Origin: Streptomyces sp. CB01635
Lineage (GTDB): Bacteria; Actinomycetota; Actinomycetes; Streptomycetales; Streptomycetaceae
Direction of reading: 5' to 3'
NCBI RefSeq assembly: GCF_002803065.1
Contig: NZ_NNBL01000002.1
Span: 795,476-859,475, forward strand
DNA: 64,000 bases
This document shows, in pieces, positions 53,311-62,757 of this stretch. Every line of letters begins with the position of its first letter. Position 1 is the first letter of the stretch. The notes under the pieces were generated by a model. It searched no databases. It was not told where the DNA came from and saw only the letters and a list, made by a program, of their open reading frames with translations. The position numbers and the translations under genes are program-made.

Positions 53311-53586
53311 ATGAGCTGGTTGTGGGCGATCATCGTGGGTCTGGTGCTCGGACTGATCGCGAAGGCGATCCTTCCGGGCAAGCAGCAGATCCCTCTGTGG
53401 CTGACGGTGGTCTTCGGGATCATCGGCAGCGTCTTGGGCAACTCGGTCGCCACCTGGATCGGCGTCAACGACACCAAGGGAATCGACTGGACCCGGCACC
53501 TGCTCCAACTGGCCGGAGCCGTGGTCATCGTGTGGCTGGGGGACATGGCCTGGGTGGCCATGCGAGGCAACAAACAGCGAGCCTGA
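53311..53586 (+). CDS. GlsB/YeaQ/YmgE family stress response membrane protein
   Basis: This 91-residue protein has three hydrophobic segments: WLWAIIVGLVLGLIAKAILPG, then LTVVFGIIGSVLGNSVATWIG, and a C-terminal helix. This is the transglycosylase-associated/GlsB pattern. A GAGGAGG sits 7 bases before the ATG. It is monocistronic and ends in a very strong bidirectional hairpin. Confidence 0.88.
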   Translation: MSWLWAIIVGLVLGLIAKAILPGKQQIPLWLTVVFGIIGSVLGNSVATWIGVNDTKGIDWTRHLLQLAGAVVIVWLGDMAWVAMRGNKQRA

Positions 53587-53639
53587 CACAGCCGGAAGGG
53601 CGGCCCCGCACCAGGTGCGGGGCCGCCCTTCCGGCTGTG
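53587..53639. terminator. Perfect 26-bp inverted repeat, bidirectional terminator
   Basis: Two perfect 26-base arms (CACAGCCGGAAGGGCGGC outwards from the left) are separated by one base. The repeat lies between the converging glsB-like and tyrS genes, one base after the glsB-like stop. It is by far the strongest hairpin in the window. Confidence 0.92.
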
Positions 53640-53656
53640 ATTTCGGTCCTGCGCGC

Positions 53657-54925
53657 TCAGGCGCCGACGACCTCGATCGCCGCCAGGTTCTTCTTGCCGC
53701 GGCGCAGCACGAGCCAGCGCCGGTGCAGCAGCTCGTCCGCGGTCGGCACCGCGTCCTCGCCGGCGACCTTCACGTTGTTCACGTACGCGCCGCCCTCCTT
53801 CACCGTGCGCCGGGCGGCCGACTTGCTCGCCACGAGGCCGACCTCGGCGAGCAGGTCCACGACCGGGCCGAGCGTGTCGACCTTCGCGTGCGGCAGCTCG
53901 GAGAGCGCGGCCGCGAGGGTCGCCTCGTCCAGCTCACCCAGGTCGCCCTGCCCGAACAGCGCCTTGGACGCGGCGATGACGGCGGCGCACTGGTCGGCGC
54001 CGTGCACCAGCGTCGTCAGCTCCTCGGCGAGGGCCCGCTGGGCGGACCGCGCCTGCGGCCGCTCCTCGGTCTGTCGCTCCAGGTCCTCGATCTCCTCACG
54101 GGACCTGAAGCTGAAGATCCGCAGGAACTTGGACACATCGCGGTCGTCGGCGTTCAGCCAGAACTGGTAGAAGGCGTACGGGGTGGTCAGCTCGTCGTCG
54201 AGCCAGACCGTGCCGGACTCCGTCTTGCCGAACTTGGTGCCGTCCGCCTTGGTGATCAACGGGGTGGCCAGCGCGTGCACCGATGCCTCCGGCTCGACCC
54301 GGTGGATCAGGTCGGTGCCCGCGGTGAGGTTGCCCCACTGGTCGCTGCCGCCGGTCTGCAGCGTGCAGCCGTATCGACGGTTCAGCTCCATGAAGTCCAT
54401 GCCCTGGAGGATCTGGTAGCTGAACTCGGTGTAGCTGATGCCCGCGTCGGAATTGAGCCGCCGGGAGACGGCCTCCTTGGCGATCATCTTGTTGACCCGG
54501 AAGTACTTGCCGATGTCCCGCAGGAAGTCGATCGCCGACAGACCCGAGGTCCAGTCCAGGTTGTTGACCATGCGGGCGGCGTACGGGCCCTCGAAGTCGA
54601 GGAACCGCTCGATCTGCCCGCGCAGCCGCTCGACCCACAGCGCCACCGTCTCCGGGGCGTTCAGCGTCCGCTCGGCATTCGGCTTCGGGTCGCCGATCAG
54701 GCCGGTGGCCCCGCCGACCAGGCCCAGCGGGAGGTTCCCCGCGAGCTGGATGCGGCGCATGGTGAGGATCTGGACCAGGTTGCCGAGGTGGAGACTGGGC
54801 GCGGTCGGGTCGAACCCGCAATAGAACGTGAGGGGACCGTCCGCGAACGCCTTGCGCAATGCGTCCTCGTCAGTGGACAGGGCCAGCAGGCCGCGCCACT
54901 GAAGTTCGTCGACGATGTCCGTCAC
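53657..54925 (-). CDS. tyrS: Tyrosyl-tRNA synthetase
   Basis: A 422-residue class I synthetase. The HIGH motif reads HLGN (46-49), the KMSKS motif reads KFGKT (about 230), and a C-terminal S4-like RNA-binding domain covers roughly 355-422 (KSAARRTVKEGGAYVNN). GTG 54925 is the start. No T-box is visible upstream. It lies downstream of tldE, with 52 bases between. Confidence 0.96.
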   Translation of the reverse strand: MTDIVDELQWRGLLALSTDEDALRKAFADGPLTFYCGFDPTAPSLHLGNLVQILTMRRIQLAGNLPLGLVGGATGLIGDPKPNAERTLNAPETVALWVERLRGQIERFLDFEGPYAARMVNNLDWTSGLSAIDFLRDIGKYFRVNKMIAKEAVSRRLNSDAGISYTEFSYQILQGMDFMELNRRYGCTLQTGGSDQWGNLTAGTDLIHRVEPEASVHALATPLITKADGTKFGKTESGTVWLDDELTTPYAFYQFWLNADDRDVSKFLRIFSFRSREEIEDLERQTEERPQARSAQRALAEELTTLVHGADQCAAVIAASKALFGQGDLGELDEATLAAALSELPHAKVDTLGPVVDLLAEVGLVASKSAARRTVKEGGAYVNNVKVAGEDAVPTADELLHRRWLVLRRGKKNLAAIEVVGA

Positions 54926-54977
54926 GGTTCTCGTATCTCCTTGGATGACTTGGATGCTGCCCGACCAGGTTACGGGG

Positions 54978-56372
54978 TCAGACGCCCTGGCTGACCGAGC
55001 TCATGTTGAAGTCCGGCACCCGCAGGGCCGGCATGGCCGCCCTGGTGAACCAGTCGCTCCACTCCCTGGGCAGCGTCTTTTCCGTCCGCCCGGCCTCCAC
55101 CGCGCGCCCCAGCAGATCGACGGGCGACTCGTTGAACCGGAAGTTGTTCACCTCGCCCACCACCTCGCCGTCCTCCACGAGGTACACACCGTCCCGGGTC
55201 AGACCGGTCAGGAGAAGTGTCGCCGGATCGACCTCGCGGATGTACCAGAGGCAGGTCAGGAGCAGCCCGCGCCCGGTGGCCGCGACCATCTCGTCCAGGG
55301 AGCGGTCCTCGCCCCCGTCCAGGATCAGGTTGTCGATCGCCGGCGCGACCGGGAGGCCGGTGAGGCCCGCGCTGTGCCGGGTCGTCGTCAGATGGGCCAG
55401 CTCGCCCTCGCGTACCCAGTCCGTCGCCGTCAGCGGAAGACCGTTGTCGAAGACGGAGGCGCTGTCGCCCGAGGCATGGGCGAGGACGAACGGCGCCGAC
55501 TCCAGGCCCGGCTCGTTCGGGTCGCTGCGCAGCGTCAGCGGCAGCTCCGTCAGCCGCTCGCCGACGCGCGTGCCGCCGCCGGGCTTGCTGAAGACGGTCC
55601 GGCCCTCGGCGGCGTCCCGGGCCGCGGCCGACCACAGCTGGTAGATCAGCAGATCGGCGACCGCGGTCGGCGGCAGCAGCGTCTCGTAGCGGCCGGCGGG
55701 CAGCTCGATGCGGCGGCGCGCCCAGTCGAGGCGCTGCGCCAGCTCGGCGTCCAGCGCGCCCGGGTCGACGTCCTTGAAGTCGCGCGTCGAGCGTCCGGCC
55801 CACGCGGAACGCGTCCGGTCCGGCGACTTCGCGTTCATCTCCAGCGTCCCGTTCGGCTGGTCGTGCCGAAGGCGCAGGCCCGTCGACGTACCGAGATAGC
55901 TGGATACGAGCTCGTGGTTGGCGAAGCCGTACAACTCGCGGCTGCCGGCCCGGGCGCGGGCGAACGACTCGCCGAGGGCGGGCGCGAAGTCCGCGAAGAC
56001 GGCCGACGAGGTCTCGGCGGGCGCGTCCGTGAAGTCGCCGGAGTGCGGTACTCCGGACACCAGCGGCCCGGCGTCCTCCGCGGGCGCCGCGCCCCGGGCC
56101 GCGGCCTCGGCGGCCCGCACCAGGGGTTCGAGGTCGGCCGCGGTCACTCCCGACCGCGAGACGACTCCCGAGGCCGTGCCCTCCTTGCCGTCGACCGTCG
56201 CGATGACGGTGAGGGTGCGCCCGCGGGTCACACCGTTCGTCGTGAGCGCGTTGCCCGCCCAGCGCAGATTCGCGGTGGACGTCTCGTCGGCGATGACCAC
56301 GCAGCCGTCCGCCGAGGACAGTGCGAGGGCACGCTCGACGATCTCGTGCGGCTTGTTCGTCCGAGGGCTCAT
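54978..56372 (-). CDS. TldE/PmbA-type metallopeptidase-related protein
   Basis: This 464-residue protein belongs to the TldD/PmbA family and lacks the HExxxH zinc motif, as TldE subunits do. GLTGLPVAPAIDNLILDGGEDRS and GLLLTCLWYIREVDPATLLLTGLTRDGVYLVEDGE are family blocks. It should pair with the TldD encoded just upstream. TldD/E cleaves unfolded or modified peptides and matures some RiPPs. Its start codon follows a duplicated copy of the tldD tail, which provides its AGGAGG. Confidence 0.92.
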   Translation of the reverse strand: MSPRTNKPHEIVERALALSSADGCVVIADETSTANLRWAGNALTTNGVTRGRTLTVIATVDGKEGTASGVVSRSGVTAADLEPLVRAAEAAARGAAPAEDAGPLVSGVPHSGDFTDAPAETSSAVFADFAPALGESFARARAGSRELYGFANHELVSSYLGTSTGLRLRHDQPNGTLEMNAKSPDRTRSAWAGRSTRDFKDVDPGALDAELAQRLDWARRRIELPAGRYETLLPPTAVADLLIYQLWSAAARDAAEGRTVFSKPGGGTRVGERLTELPLTLRSDPNEPGLESAPFVLAHASGDSASVFDNGLPLTATDWVREGELAHLTTTRHSAGLTGLPVAPAIDNLILDGGEDRSLDEMVAATGRGLLLTCLWYIREVDPATLLLTGLTRDGVYLVEDGEVVGEVNNFRFNESPVDLLGRAVEAGRTEKTLPREWSDWFTRAAMPALRVPDFNMSSVSQGV

Positions 56373-56454
56373 CGACCGGCCTCCTGCGTGGTGTTCAGGC
56401 TGTGCTCGCCCGGGGGACGGCCCCCGGACCCCCGGCAGACTCCGTGGTGACCGG

Positions 56455-56458
<4 letters not shown>
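56369..56458 (-). CDS. 29-codon ORF between tldD and tldE, derived from a tldD-tail duplication
   Basis: ATG 56458 overlaps the tldD stop (ATGA), and the TGA stop overlaps the tldE ATG (ATGA). The ORF exactly fills the junction. Its last nine residues, LNTTQEAGR, repeat the end of TldD. The first part, MTGHHGVCRGSGGRPPGEHS, comes from GC-rich hairpin sequence. It is probably translated for coupling, but a peptide function is not supported. Confidence 0.4.

Positions 56459-56484
<26 letters not shown>
56369..56484. repeat. 30-bp direct duplication flanking a GC hairpin at the tldD-tldE junction
   Basis: Copies at 56369-56398 and 56455-56484 differ at two of 30 positions. Each contains the end of the tldD reading frame with AGGAGG and ATGA. 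Between them lies CCGGGGG-acgg-CCCCCGG (56410-56427) and other sequence like Streptomyces dispersed repeats. The arrangement looks like an inserted element with target duplication. Confidence 0.8.
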
Positions 56485-57978
<1,494 letters not shown>

Positions 57979-58172
57979 GGATGTTCTCCCTGCTGTCGGA
58001 GACGCTGTCGTCAGCGCTGTCAGGAGCCTCGGGCACCGGCCGCTCCCGGGTGCGGGCACCGGCCAGCTCCGATCATGTCGCGTCGGCGGCCCCCGCGGCC
58101 ACACTTTTCTGTAGGGACCCGACAGCGACTCTCCTGCGCCACTGTCGGTGGTCGATTCTCCGTATCCAGGGC

Positions 58173-58197
58173 GGTACCGATAGGTTTTCGAGGTACC
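58173..58197. promoter_or_regulatory. Inverted repeat at the fabG-fabI promoter
   Basis: Two GGTACC hexamers (58173 and 58192) with wider GCGG and CCGC flanks form an inverted repeat 26 bases before the fabG start. TAGGTT between them could be a -10. It is a candidate operator for a fatty-acid regulator. Confidence 0.4.
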
Positions 58198-58222
58198 AGA
58201 CCGCTATGGAAAGGGTGATCCG

Positions 58223-58939
58223 TTGAGCCGCTCGGTTCTCGTCACCGGAGGAAACCGGGGCATCGGCCTCGCCATCGCCCGTGCATTCGCCGACGCCGGC
58301 GACAAGGTCGCGATCACATACCGCTCGGGCGACGCGTCCGAGCTGGAGAAGGCCGGCCTCCTCGCCGTCAAGTGCGACATCACCGACAGTGAGCAGGTGG
58401 AGCAGGCCTACAAGGAGATCGAGGAGAAGCACGGTCCCGTCGAGGTCCTCGTGGCCAACGCCGGCGTCACCAAGGACCAGCTCCTCATGCGCATGTCCGA
58501 GGACGACTTCACGTCGGTCCTCGACACCAACCTCACCGGCACCTTCCGCGTCGTGAAGCGTGCCAACCGCGGCATGCTGCGGGCCAAGAAGGGCCGCGTC
58601 GTGCTGATCTCCTCCGTGGTCGGCCTCCTCGGCTCCGCGGGACAGGCGAACTACGCCGCGTCGAAGGCGGGTCTGGTCGGTTTCGCGCGCTCCCTCGCCC
58701 GTGAGCTCGGGTCGCGCAACCTCACTTTCAACGTCGTCGCGCCCGGTTTCGTCGACACCGACATGACCAAGGCGCTCACCGACGAGCAGCGCGAGGGCAT
58801 CGTGAAGCAGGTGCCGCTCGGCCGCTACGCGCAGCCCGAGGAGATTGCCGCGACGGTGCGGTTCCTCGCCTCGGACGACGCCTCGTACATCACTGGAGCC
58901 GTCATTCCCGTCGACGGCGGATTGGGCATGGGTCACTGA
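58223..58939 (+). CDS. fabG: 3-oxoacyl-[acyl-carrier-protein] reductase FabG
   Basis: This is a 238-residue SDR of fatty-acid elongation. The cofactor site is TGGNRGIG (8-15) and the catalytic residues are Ser130/131, Tyr144 and Lys148 (YAASK). The C-terminus is ITGAVIPVDGGLGMGH. The start is a TTG with AAGGGTG upstream, a rare start codon for a core gene. It lies five bases before fabI, as in S. coelicolor (SCO1815-SCO1814, from memory). Confidence 0.95.
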   Translation: MSRSVLVTGGNRGIGLAIARAFADAGDKVAITYRSGDASELEKAGLLAVKCDITDSEQVEQAYKEIEEKHGPVEVLVANAGVTKDQLLMRMSEDDFTSVLDTNLTGTFRVVKRANRGMLRAKKGRVVLISSVVGLLGSAGQANYAASKAGLVGFARSLARELGSRNLTFNVVAPGFVDTDMTKALTDEQREGIVKQVPLGRYAQPEEIAATVRFLASDDASYITGAVIPVDGGLGMGH

Positions 58940-58944
58940 TCACC

Positions 58945-59712
58945 ATGAGCGGAATTCTCGAGGGCAAGCGCGTCCTGATCACTGGTGTGCTGATGGAGTC
59001 CTCCATCGCCTTCCACGCCGCGAAGCTGGCCCAGCAGCAGGGTGCGGAGATCATCCTCACCGCGTTCCCGCGGCCCACGCTGACCGAGCGCATCGCCAAG
59101 AAGCTCCCCAAGCCCACCAAGGTCATCGAGCTCGACGTCACCAACGACGAGCACCTCGGCCGCCTGGCCGACGTCGTCGGCGAGGAGCTCGGCGGCCTCG
59201 ACGGTGTCGTGCACTCCATCGGCTTCGCGCCGCAGGACGCCCTCGGCGGCAACTTCCTCAACACGCCGTTCGAGTCGGTCGCCACCGCCATGCACGTCTC
59301 CGCCTTCTCCCTGAAGTCGCTGACCATGGCCTGCCTGCCGCTGATGCAGAACGGCGGCTCGGTCGTCGGCCTCACCTTCGACGCGCAGTACGCGTGGCCG
59401 CAGTACGACTGGATGGGCCCCGCCAAGGCCGCCCTCGAGGCCACCAACCGGTACCTCGCGCGTGACCTCGGCAAGCAGAACGTCCGCTCGAACCTCATCT
59501 CGGCGGGCCCGATCGGCTCCATGGCCGCCAAGTCCATCCCGGGCTTCAGCGACCTGGCCGCAGTCTGGGACAGCCGTTCCCCGCTGGAGTGGGACCTCAA
59601 GGACCCGGAGCCGGCCGGCAAGGGCATCGTCGCCCTGCTGAGCGACTGGTTCCCGAAGACCACCGGCGAGATCATCCACGTCGACGGCGGTCTGCACGCG
59701 ATCGGCGCCTGA
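58945..59712 (+). CDS. fabI: Enoyl-[acyl-carrier-protein] reductase FabI/InhA type
   Basis: A 255-residue NADH-dependent enoyl-ACP reductase that completes each round of fatty-acid elongation. The cofactor segment is LITGVLMESSIAFHAA. The catalytic residues are Tyr154 and Lys161 (YDWMGPAK), and the FDA motif at 145 corresponds to the InhA Phe149 region. It is cotranscribed with fabG and followed by a hairpin terminator. Confidence 0.95.
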   Translation: MSGILEGKRVLITGVLMESSIAFHAAKLAQQQGAEIILTAFPRPTLTERIAKKLPKPTKVIELDVTNDEHLGRLADVVGEELGGLDGVVHSIGFAPQDALGGNFLNTPFESVATAMHVSAFSLKSLTMACLPLMQNGGSVVGLTFDAQYAWPQYDWMGPAKAALEATNRYLARDLGKQNVRSNLISAGPIGSMAAKSIPGFSDLAAVWDSRSPLEWDLKDPEPAGKGIVALLSDWFPKTTGEIIHVDGGLHAIGA

Positions 59713-59728
59713 TCACCCGTGCGTGGCC

Positions 59729-59767
59729 GACGCCCCGTTCCCCGCAGCGCGCGGGGGGCGGGGCGTC
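59729..59767 (+). terminator. Hairpin terminator after fabI
   Basis: GACGCCCCG (59729) pairs with CGGGGCGTC (59759), and an inner CCCCGC/GCGGGG stem extends the hairpin. It begins 16 bases past the fabI stop. Confidence 0.75.
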
Positions 59768-59864
59768 ACCCGTTCGGCCCACTGGCCGGGCGGGCGCGAC
59801 GGGTGAGCACGCAGGCTGAGAAGGCGTTCGTTCCCCCTCTCCGTACGGCCGAGGAGGTCCCCTT

Positions 59865-60242
59865 GTGCGCCTTTTCCAGCGCGGTACCCCGGTACTCGCA
59901 GCCCTCGTACTCCTCTTCGCGGTGCCGTACGACGCCGCTTCCCACCCCGTCCGGACCGCGCCCCACGCGCGCGTGCCCGACAGCGGGGACGACCGCAGGA
60001 CCGAACCCTTCGGAGCGGACTGCCGGGTGACTGTGGCCGGTTCGGACGTGACGGCGTACTGCCACAACCCGTATCCGGCGACCGACGCGGTCAGCCTCCA
60101 CGTCGAGTGCGACCGCTGGTGGGACATAGACAGCGACGGCGGGCAGGTCCCGGCCGAGGCAGCCGAGACCGTGCGGCTCACCGGCCGGTGCTGGAAAGAG
60201 GTCCGCTCGGCCTGGATCAGCCACGCCAAGGTCGACAGCTGA
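59865..60242 (+). CDS. Small secreted protein of unknown function
   Basis: This 125-residue protein has a signal peptide (1 to about 25, PVLAALVLLFAVPYDAAS). The mature part has four cysteines (ADC, AYC, VEC, GRC), so two disulphides are likely. A strong GAGGAGG precedes the GTG start. I do not recognise the family. Confidence 0.75.
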   Translation: MRLFQRGTPVLAALVLLFAVPYDAASHPVRTAPHARVPDSGDDRRTEPFGADCRVTVAGSDVTAYCHNPYPATDAVSLHVECDRWWDIDSDGGQVPAEAAETVRLTGRCWKEVRSAWISHAKVDS

Positions 60243-60269
60243 GCGCTGGGCCCCGGCTCGGGTTTCTCC

Positions 60270-60953
60270 TCAGTGCCTGCCGGGCCGGACCGGCAGGCAC
60301 AGGAACGGATAGCGTGCCGCCTCCGCCGCGGCGGCCTCCGCGTCACCCACGCGGATCGCGTCGAGCAGACCCGCGTGGTCCATGTGGTTCTCTGGCCTCA
60401 GCTCATCGCCCACGTCCACGCGCAGGACGTCCCGCAGGACCTCGCCGAGGTCCGCGTACATCGCTGTCATGACGTCGTTGTGGGACGCGGCCACGACCGC
60501 CAGGTGGAAGGTCGCGTCAGCGGCCACGAACGCCTCCGCGTCGCCCGACGCCCACGCGTCCTCCCGGCGCACCATCAGCGCGTCGAGCTGCTTGAGATCG
60601 CGCTCCGTACGGCGCTGCGCGGCGAGGCTCGCGGCGCTGGACTCCAGGGTCGAGCGCAGCTCTGCGATGTGCCGGGGGTCGGCGTCGGCGAACCTGCGCT
60701 GCATCACGCCCGCCAGCTCGCTGGTGGCGACGACGTAGGTGCCCGAGCCCTGCCGGATGTCGAGCAGGCCGTTGTGGGCGAGCGCGCGCACGGCCTCGCG
60801 CACCGTGTTGCGCGCGACGCCGAGCTGCTCGACCAGCTCGGGCTCGGTCGGGATGCGGGAGCCCACCGGCCACTCGCCCGACGAGATCTGGGCGCGCAGC
60901 CCGGCGATGACCTGTTCGGAGAGAGCCGAGCGCCTGGGGGAGGTCAGCGGCAT
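60270..60953 (-). CDS. FadR-subfamily GntR transcriptional regulator
   Basis: A 227-residue regulator with an N-terminal winged helix (SEQVIAGLRAQISSGEWPVG, then VARNTVREAVRALAHNGLLDIRQGSGTYVV) and a C-terminal FCD ligand domain (EAFVAADATFHLAVVAASHN). Metal-binding Asp/His residues of FCD proteins are present. It is divergent from an MFS transporter gene with a symmetric site between, so it probably controls that gene. An in-frame extension to 62372 is antisense to the transporter and was rejected. Confidence 0.9.
   Translation of the reverse strand: MPLTSPRRSALSEQVIAGLRAQISSGEWPVGSRIPTEPELVEQLGVARNTVREAVRALAHNGLLDIRQGSGTYVVATSELAGVMQRRFADADPRHIAELRSTLESSAASLAAQRRTERDLKQLDALMVRREDAWASGDAEAFVAADATFHLAVVAASHNDVMTAMYADLGEVLRDVLRVDVGDELRPENHMDHAGLLDAIRVGDAEAAAAEAARYPFLCLPVRPGRH
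60273..60300. terminator. 11-bp hairpin overlapping the 3' end of the FadR-type gene
   Basis: GTGCCTGCCGG pairs perfectly with CCGGCAGGCAC around a 6-base loop. It lies within the last codons of the minus-strand gene and 30 bases after the converging secreted-protein gene. Confidence 0.6.
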
Positions 60954-61030
60954 GACGGTCCTTGGTTCGATGACTGGGGCGGGCGGAGAACGGGCGCGGG
61001 CGGTGCGTCGCGCCAAGTGTGACGCAAACC

Positions 61031-61046
61031 GATTGGACAGCCAATC
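61031..61046. promoter_or_regulatory. Candidate FadR/GntR operator
   Basis: GATTGG-acag-CCAATC is a perfect 6-bp inverted repeat, AT-rich against its surroundings, in the gap between the divergent regulator and transporter genes. TAAGAT at 61059 may be the transporter -10. If so, the ATG at 61071 would be nearly leaderless. Confidence 0.65.
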
Positions 61047-61070
61047 ATCCCATGATTCTAAGATGGGGTC

Positions 61071-62354
61071 ATGGCCAGTGAGGAAACCCCGACGATGACG
61101 CAGACCCCGATACGTACCGAGAGCGCACCCGAAGCGAAAACAGCCCCCACGCGCGCGTGGGCCGTGCGCCTGATGATCGTGGGCATCGTCCTCGCGGCTC
61201 TGAACCTGCGCCCCGCCATCACCAGCCTCGGCGCCCTCCTCGAAGAGGTGCGCGACGGGCTCGGCATGAGCGGCAGCGTCGCCGGCCTCCTCACCTCCGT
61301 ACCCCCGCTCTGTTTCGCGATCTTCGGAGTGATGGCGCCCCGGCTCGCCCGCCGCTTCGGTCCCGGCGCCGTGGTGTGCGCCGGCATGGCCGCGATCGCC
61401 GCCGGTCTGGTCATCCGCCCGTTCACCGGCAGCACCGTCGGCTTCCTCGTCGCCAGCGCCCTCGCCCTCATGGGCATCGCGGTCAGCAACGTCCTCATGC
61501 CGGTGATCGTCAAGCGCTGGTTCCCCGACCGCGTGGGCTCCATGACCGGCCTCTACTCGATGGCCCTCGCGCTCGGCACCTCCCTCGCGGCGGCCGTGAC
61601 CGTGCCCATGACGGACGCGCTCGGCGGCAGCTGGAAGACCGGACTCGCCCTCTGGGCCGCGCTCGCCGTGGCCGCCGTCGTCCCGTGGGTCCCACTCGCA
61701 CGCGAACGGGGCACCGAGGGCGGCAACGCCGCCGGCACCCCGCAGCGGGACGACGGCCTGCGCATCACCCGCAGCCGCACCGCCTGGGCGCTCGCCGTCT
61801 TCTTCGGCCTCCAGGCCACCGCGGCCTACATCACCATGGGCTGGATGGCGCAGATCTTCCGCGACGCCGGCGTCTCCGCGGGCACCGCGGGCGTACTGCT
61901 CGCCGTCACCATGGCGATGGGCGTACCGCTCGCCTTCGTCATCCCGCGCCTCGCCACGCGCCTGCCCAGCCAGGGCCCCATCGTGATCGCCCTCGGAGTG
62001 TGCGGTCTCGCCGGTTACGCGGGCCTCTACTTCGCCCCGTCCGGCGGCGCCTGGGCGTGGGCCGTCCTCCTCGGCATCTCCAACTGCGCCTTCCCGCTCG
62101 CCCTGACGATGGTCGGCATGCGGGCGCGGACCGGCACGGGCGTCGCCAAGCTCTCCGCCTTCGCCCAGAGCACCGGCTATCTGATCTCGATCCCCGGCCC
62201 GCTGCTCGTCGGTGTGCTCTACCAGCACAGCGGCGGCTGGGGTGTCCCGATCGCGCTCATGGCGGCGCTGATGGTGCCGCAGGTCGTGGTGGGCGTCATC
62301 GCGGGACGCAACCGTACGGTCGAGGACGAGGCCGCTCCGGCAGCGGCGGTCTGA
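61071..62354 (+). CDS. CynX/NimT family MFS transporter
   Basis: A 427-residue protein with 12 predicted transmembrane helices. LNLRPAITSLGALLEEV in helix 1 and GLYSMALALGTSLAAA are typical of the CynX/NimT branch (cyanate or nitroimidazole resistance names). The substrate is unknown. No Shine-Dalgarno is visible. It is controlled, by inference, by the divergent FadR-type regulator, and is followed by a 39-residue partner gene. Confidence 0.9.
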   Translation: MASEETPTMTQTPIRTESAPEAKTAPTRAWAVRLMIVGIVLAALNLRPAITSLGALLEEVRDGLGMSGSVAGLLTSVPPLCFAIFGVMAPRLARRFGPGAVVCAGMAAIAAGLVIRPFTGSTVGFLVASALALMGIAVSNVLMPVIVKRWFPDRVGSMTGLYSMALALGTSLAAAVTVPMTDALGGSWKTGLALWAALAVAAVVPWVPLARERGTEGGNAAGTPQRDDGLRITRSRTAWALAVFFGLQATAAYITMGWMAQIFRDAGVSAGTAGVLLAVTMAMGVPLAFVIPRLATRLPSQGPIVIALGVCGLAGYAGLYFAPSGGAWAWAVLLGISNCAFPLALTMVGMRARTGTGVAKLSAFAQSTGYLISIPGPLLVGVLYQHSGGWGVPIALMAALMVPQVVVGVIAGRNRTVEDEAAPAAAV

Positions 62355-62371
62355 CATCGGCCCATGGCCCA

Positions 62372-62392
62372 CCCCGGCTCCGCGAGCCGGGG
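62372..62392 (+). terminator. 9-bp hairpin between the transporter and its small partner
   Basis: CCCCGGCTC pairs perfectly with GAGCCGGGG around a 3-base loop, 17 bases past the transporter stop and 22 bases before the small gene. It may be an attenuator rather than a full terminator. Confidence 0.6.
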
Positions 62393-62414
62393 CAAAGGGT
62401 GCGAGACTGACCGC

Positions 62415-62534
62415 ATGTCGCCTGTGCTCGACCCGAACCCCCAGAACGGCCAGAAGAAGCTCCTCATCGTGCTCGGCTCGATGCTGGCCATCACCGTGAT
62501 CATCGCGGTCATCGCCTCGATCGCCTCACCGTGA
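62415..62534 (+). CDS. Small transporter-associated membrane protein (SGM_5486 family)
   Basis: A 39-residue protein: a polar start, MSPVLDPNPQNGQKK, then one transmembrane helix of about 22 residues. It matches what I recall of the SGM_5486 family of transporter-associated proteins found next to such MFS genes in streptomycetes. It is short enough to be missed by automatic gene calling. A direct role with the transporter is inferred from position. Confidence 0.75.
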   Translation: MSPVLDPNPQNGQKKLLIVLGSMLAITVIIAVIASIASP

Positions 62535-62596
62535 CCATGGCCGCCGTCGTGGTCGTCGCCTCACCGTGACAGCGGTCCCCGGCCTGTTCGCGGCCA

Positions 62597-62631
62597 GGGT
62601 TGGGGGTGCTAGCACCCCCAACCCCTAGGGG
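62597..62631. promoter_or_regulatory. Perfect 28-bp palindrome followed by a second palindrome
   Basis: Arms GGGTTGGGGGTGCT and AGCACCCCCAACCC meet without a spacer (62597-62624). They overlap a second palindrome, CCCCTAGGGG (62622-62631). The structure lies 62 bases past the SGM_5486-like stop and 127 bases before the next start. Spacerless symmetry suggests an operator more than a terminator. Confidence 0.7.
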
Positions 62632-62757
62632 GTCAGTGTCAGGGTCAACTGGGTGGATCACCGGATGGGTTGAGGGCCCGACCTTCCGTAAATTCGAGAT
62701 GTGACCGCGAGCACCGCGGACCACGGCACCGAGCATCTCGAGGACCCCGGAGGCGTC

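Noticed and set aside
54926..54977. T-box riboswitch for tyrS
   Set aside because: The gap is only 52 bases and lacks a T-box sequence; tyrS in this group is not T-box controlled.
60954..62372. An N-terminal extension of the FadR-type protein to 700 residues
   Set aside because: The extra sequence is low-complexity Gly/Arg/His, antisense to the MFS transporter. The conserved start is at 60953.
62597..62624. CIRCE/HrcA heat-shock operator
   Set aside because: It shares only the TAGCAC core with CIRCE. There is no 9-base spacer, and no chaperone gene follows.
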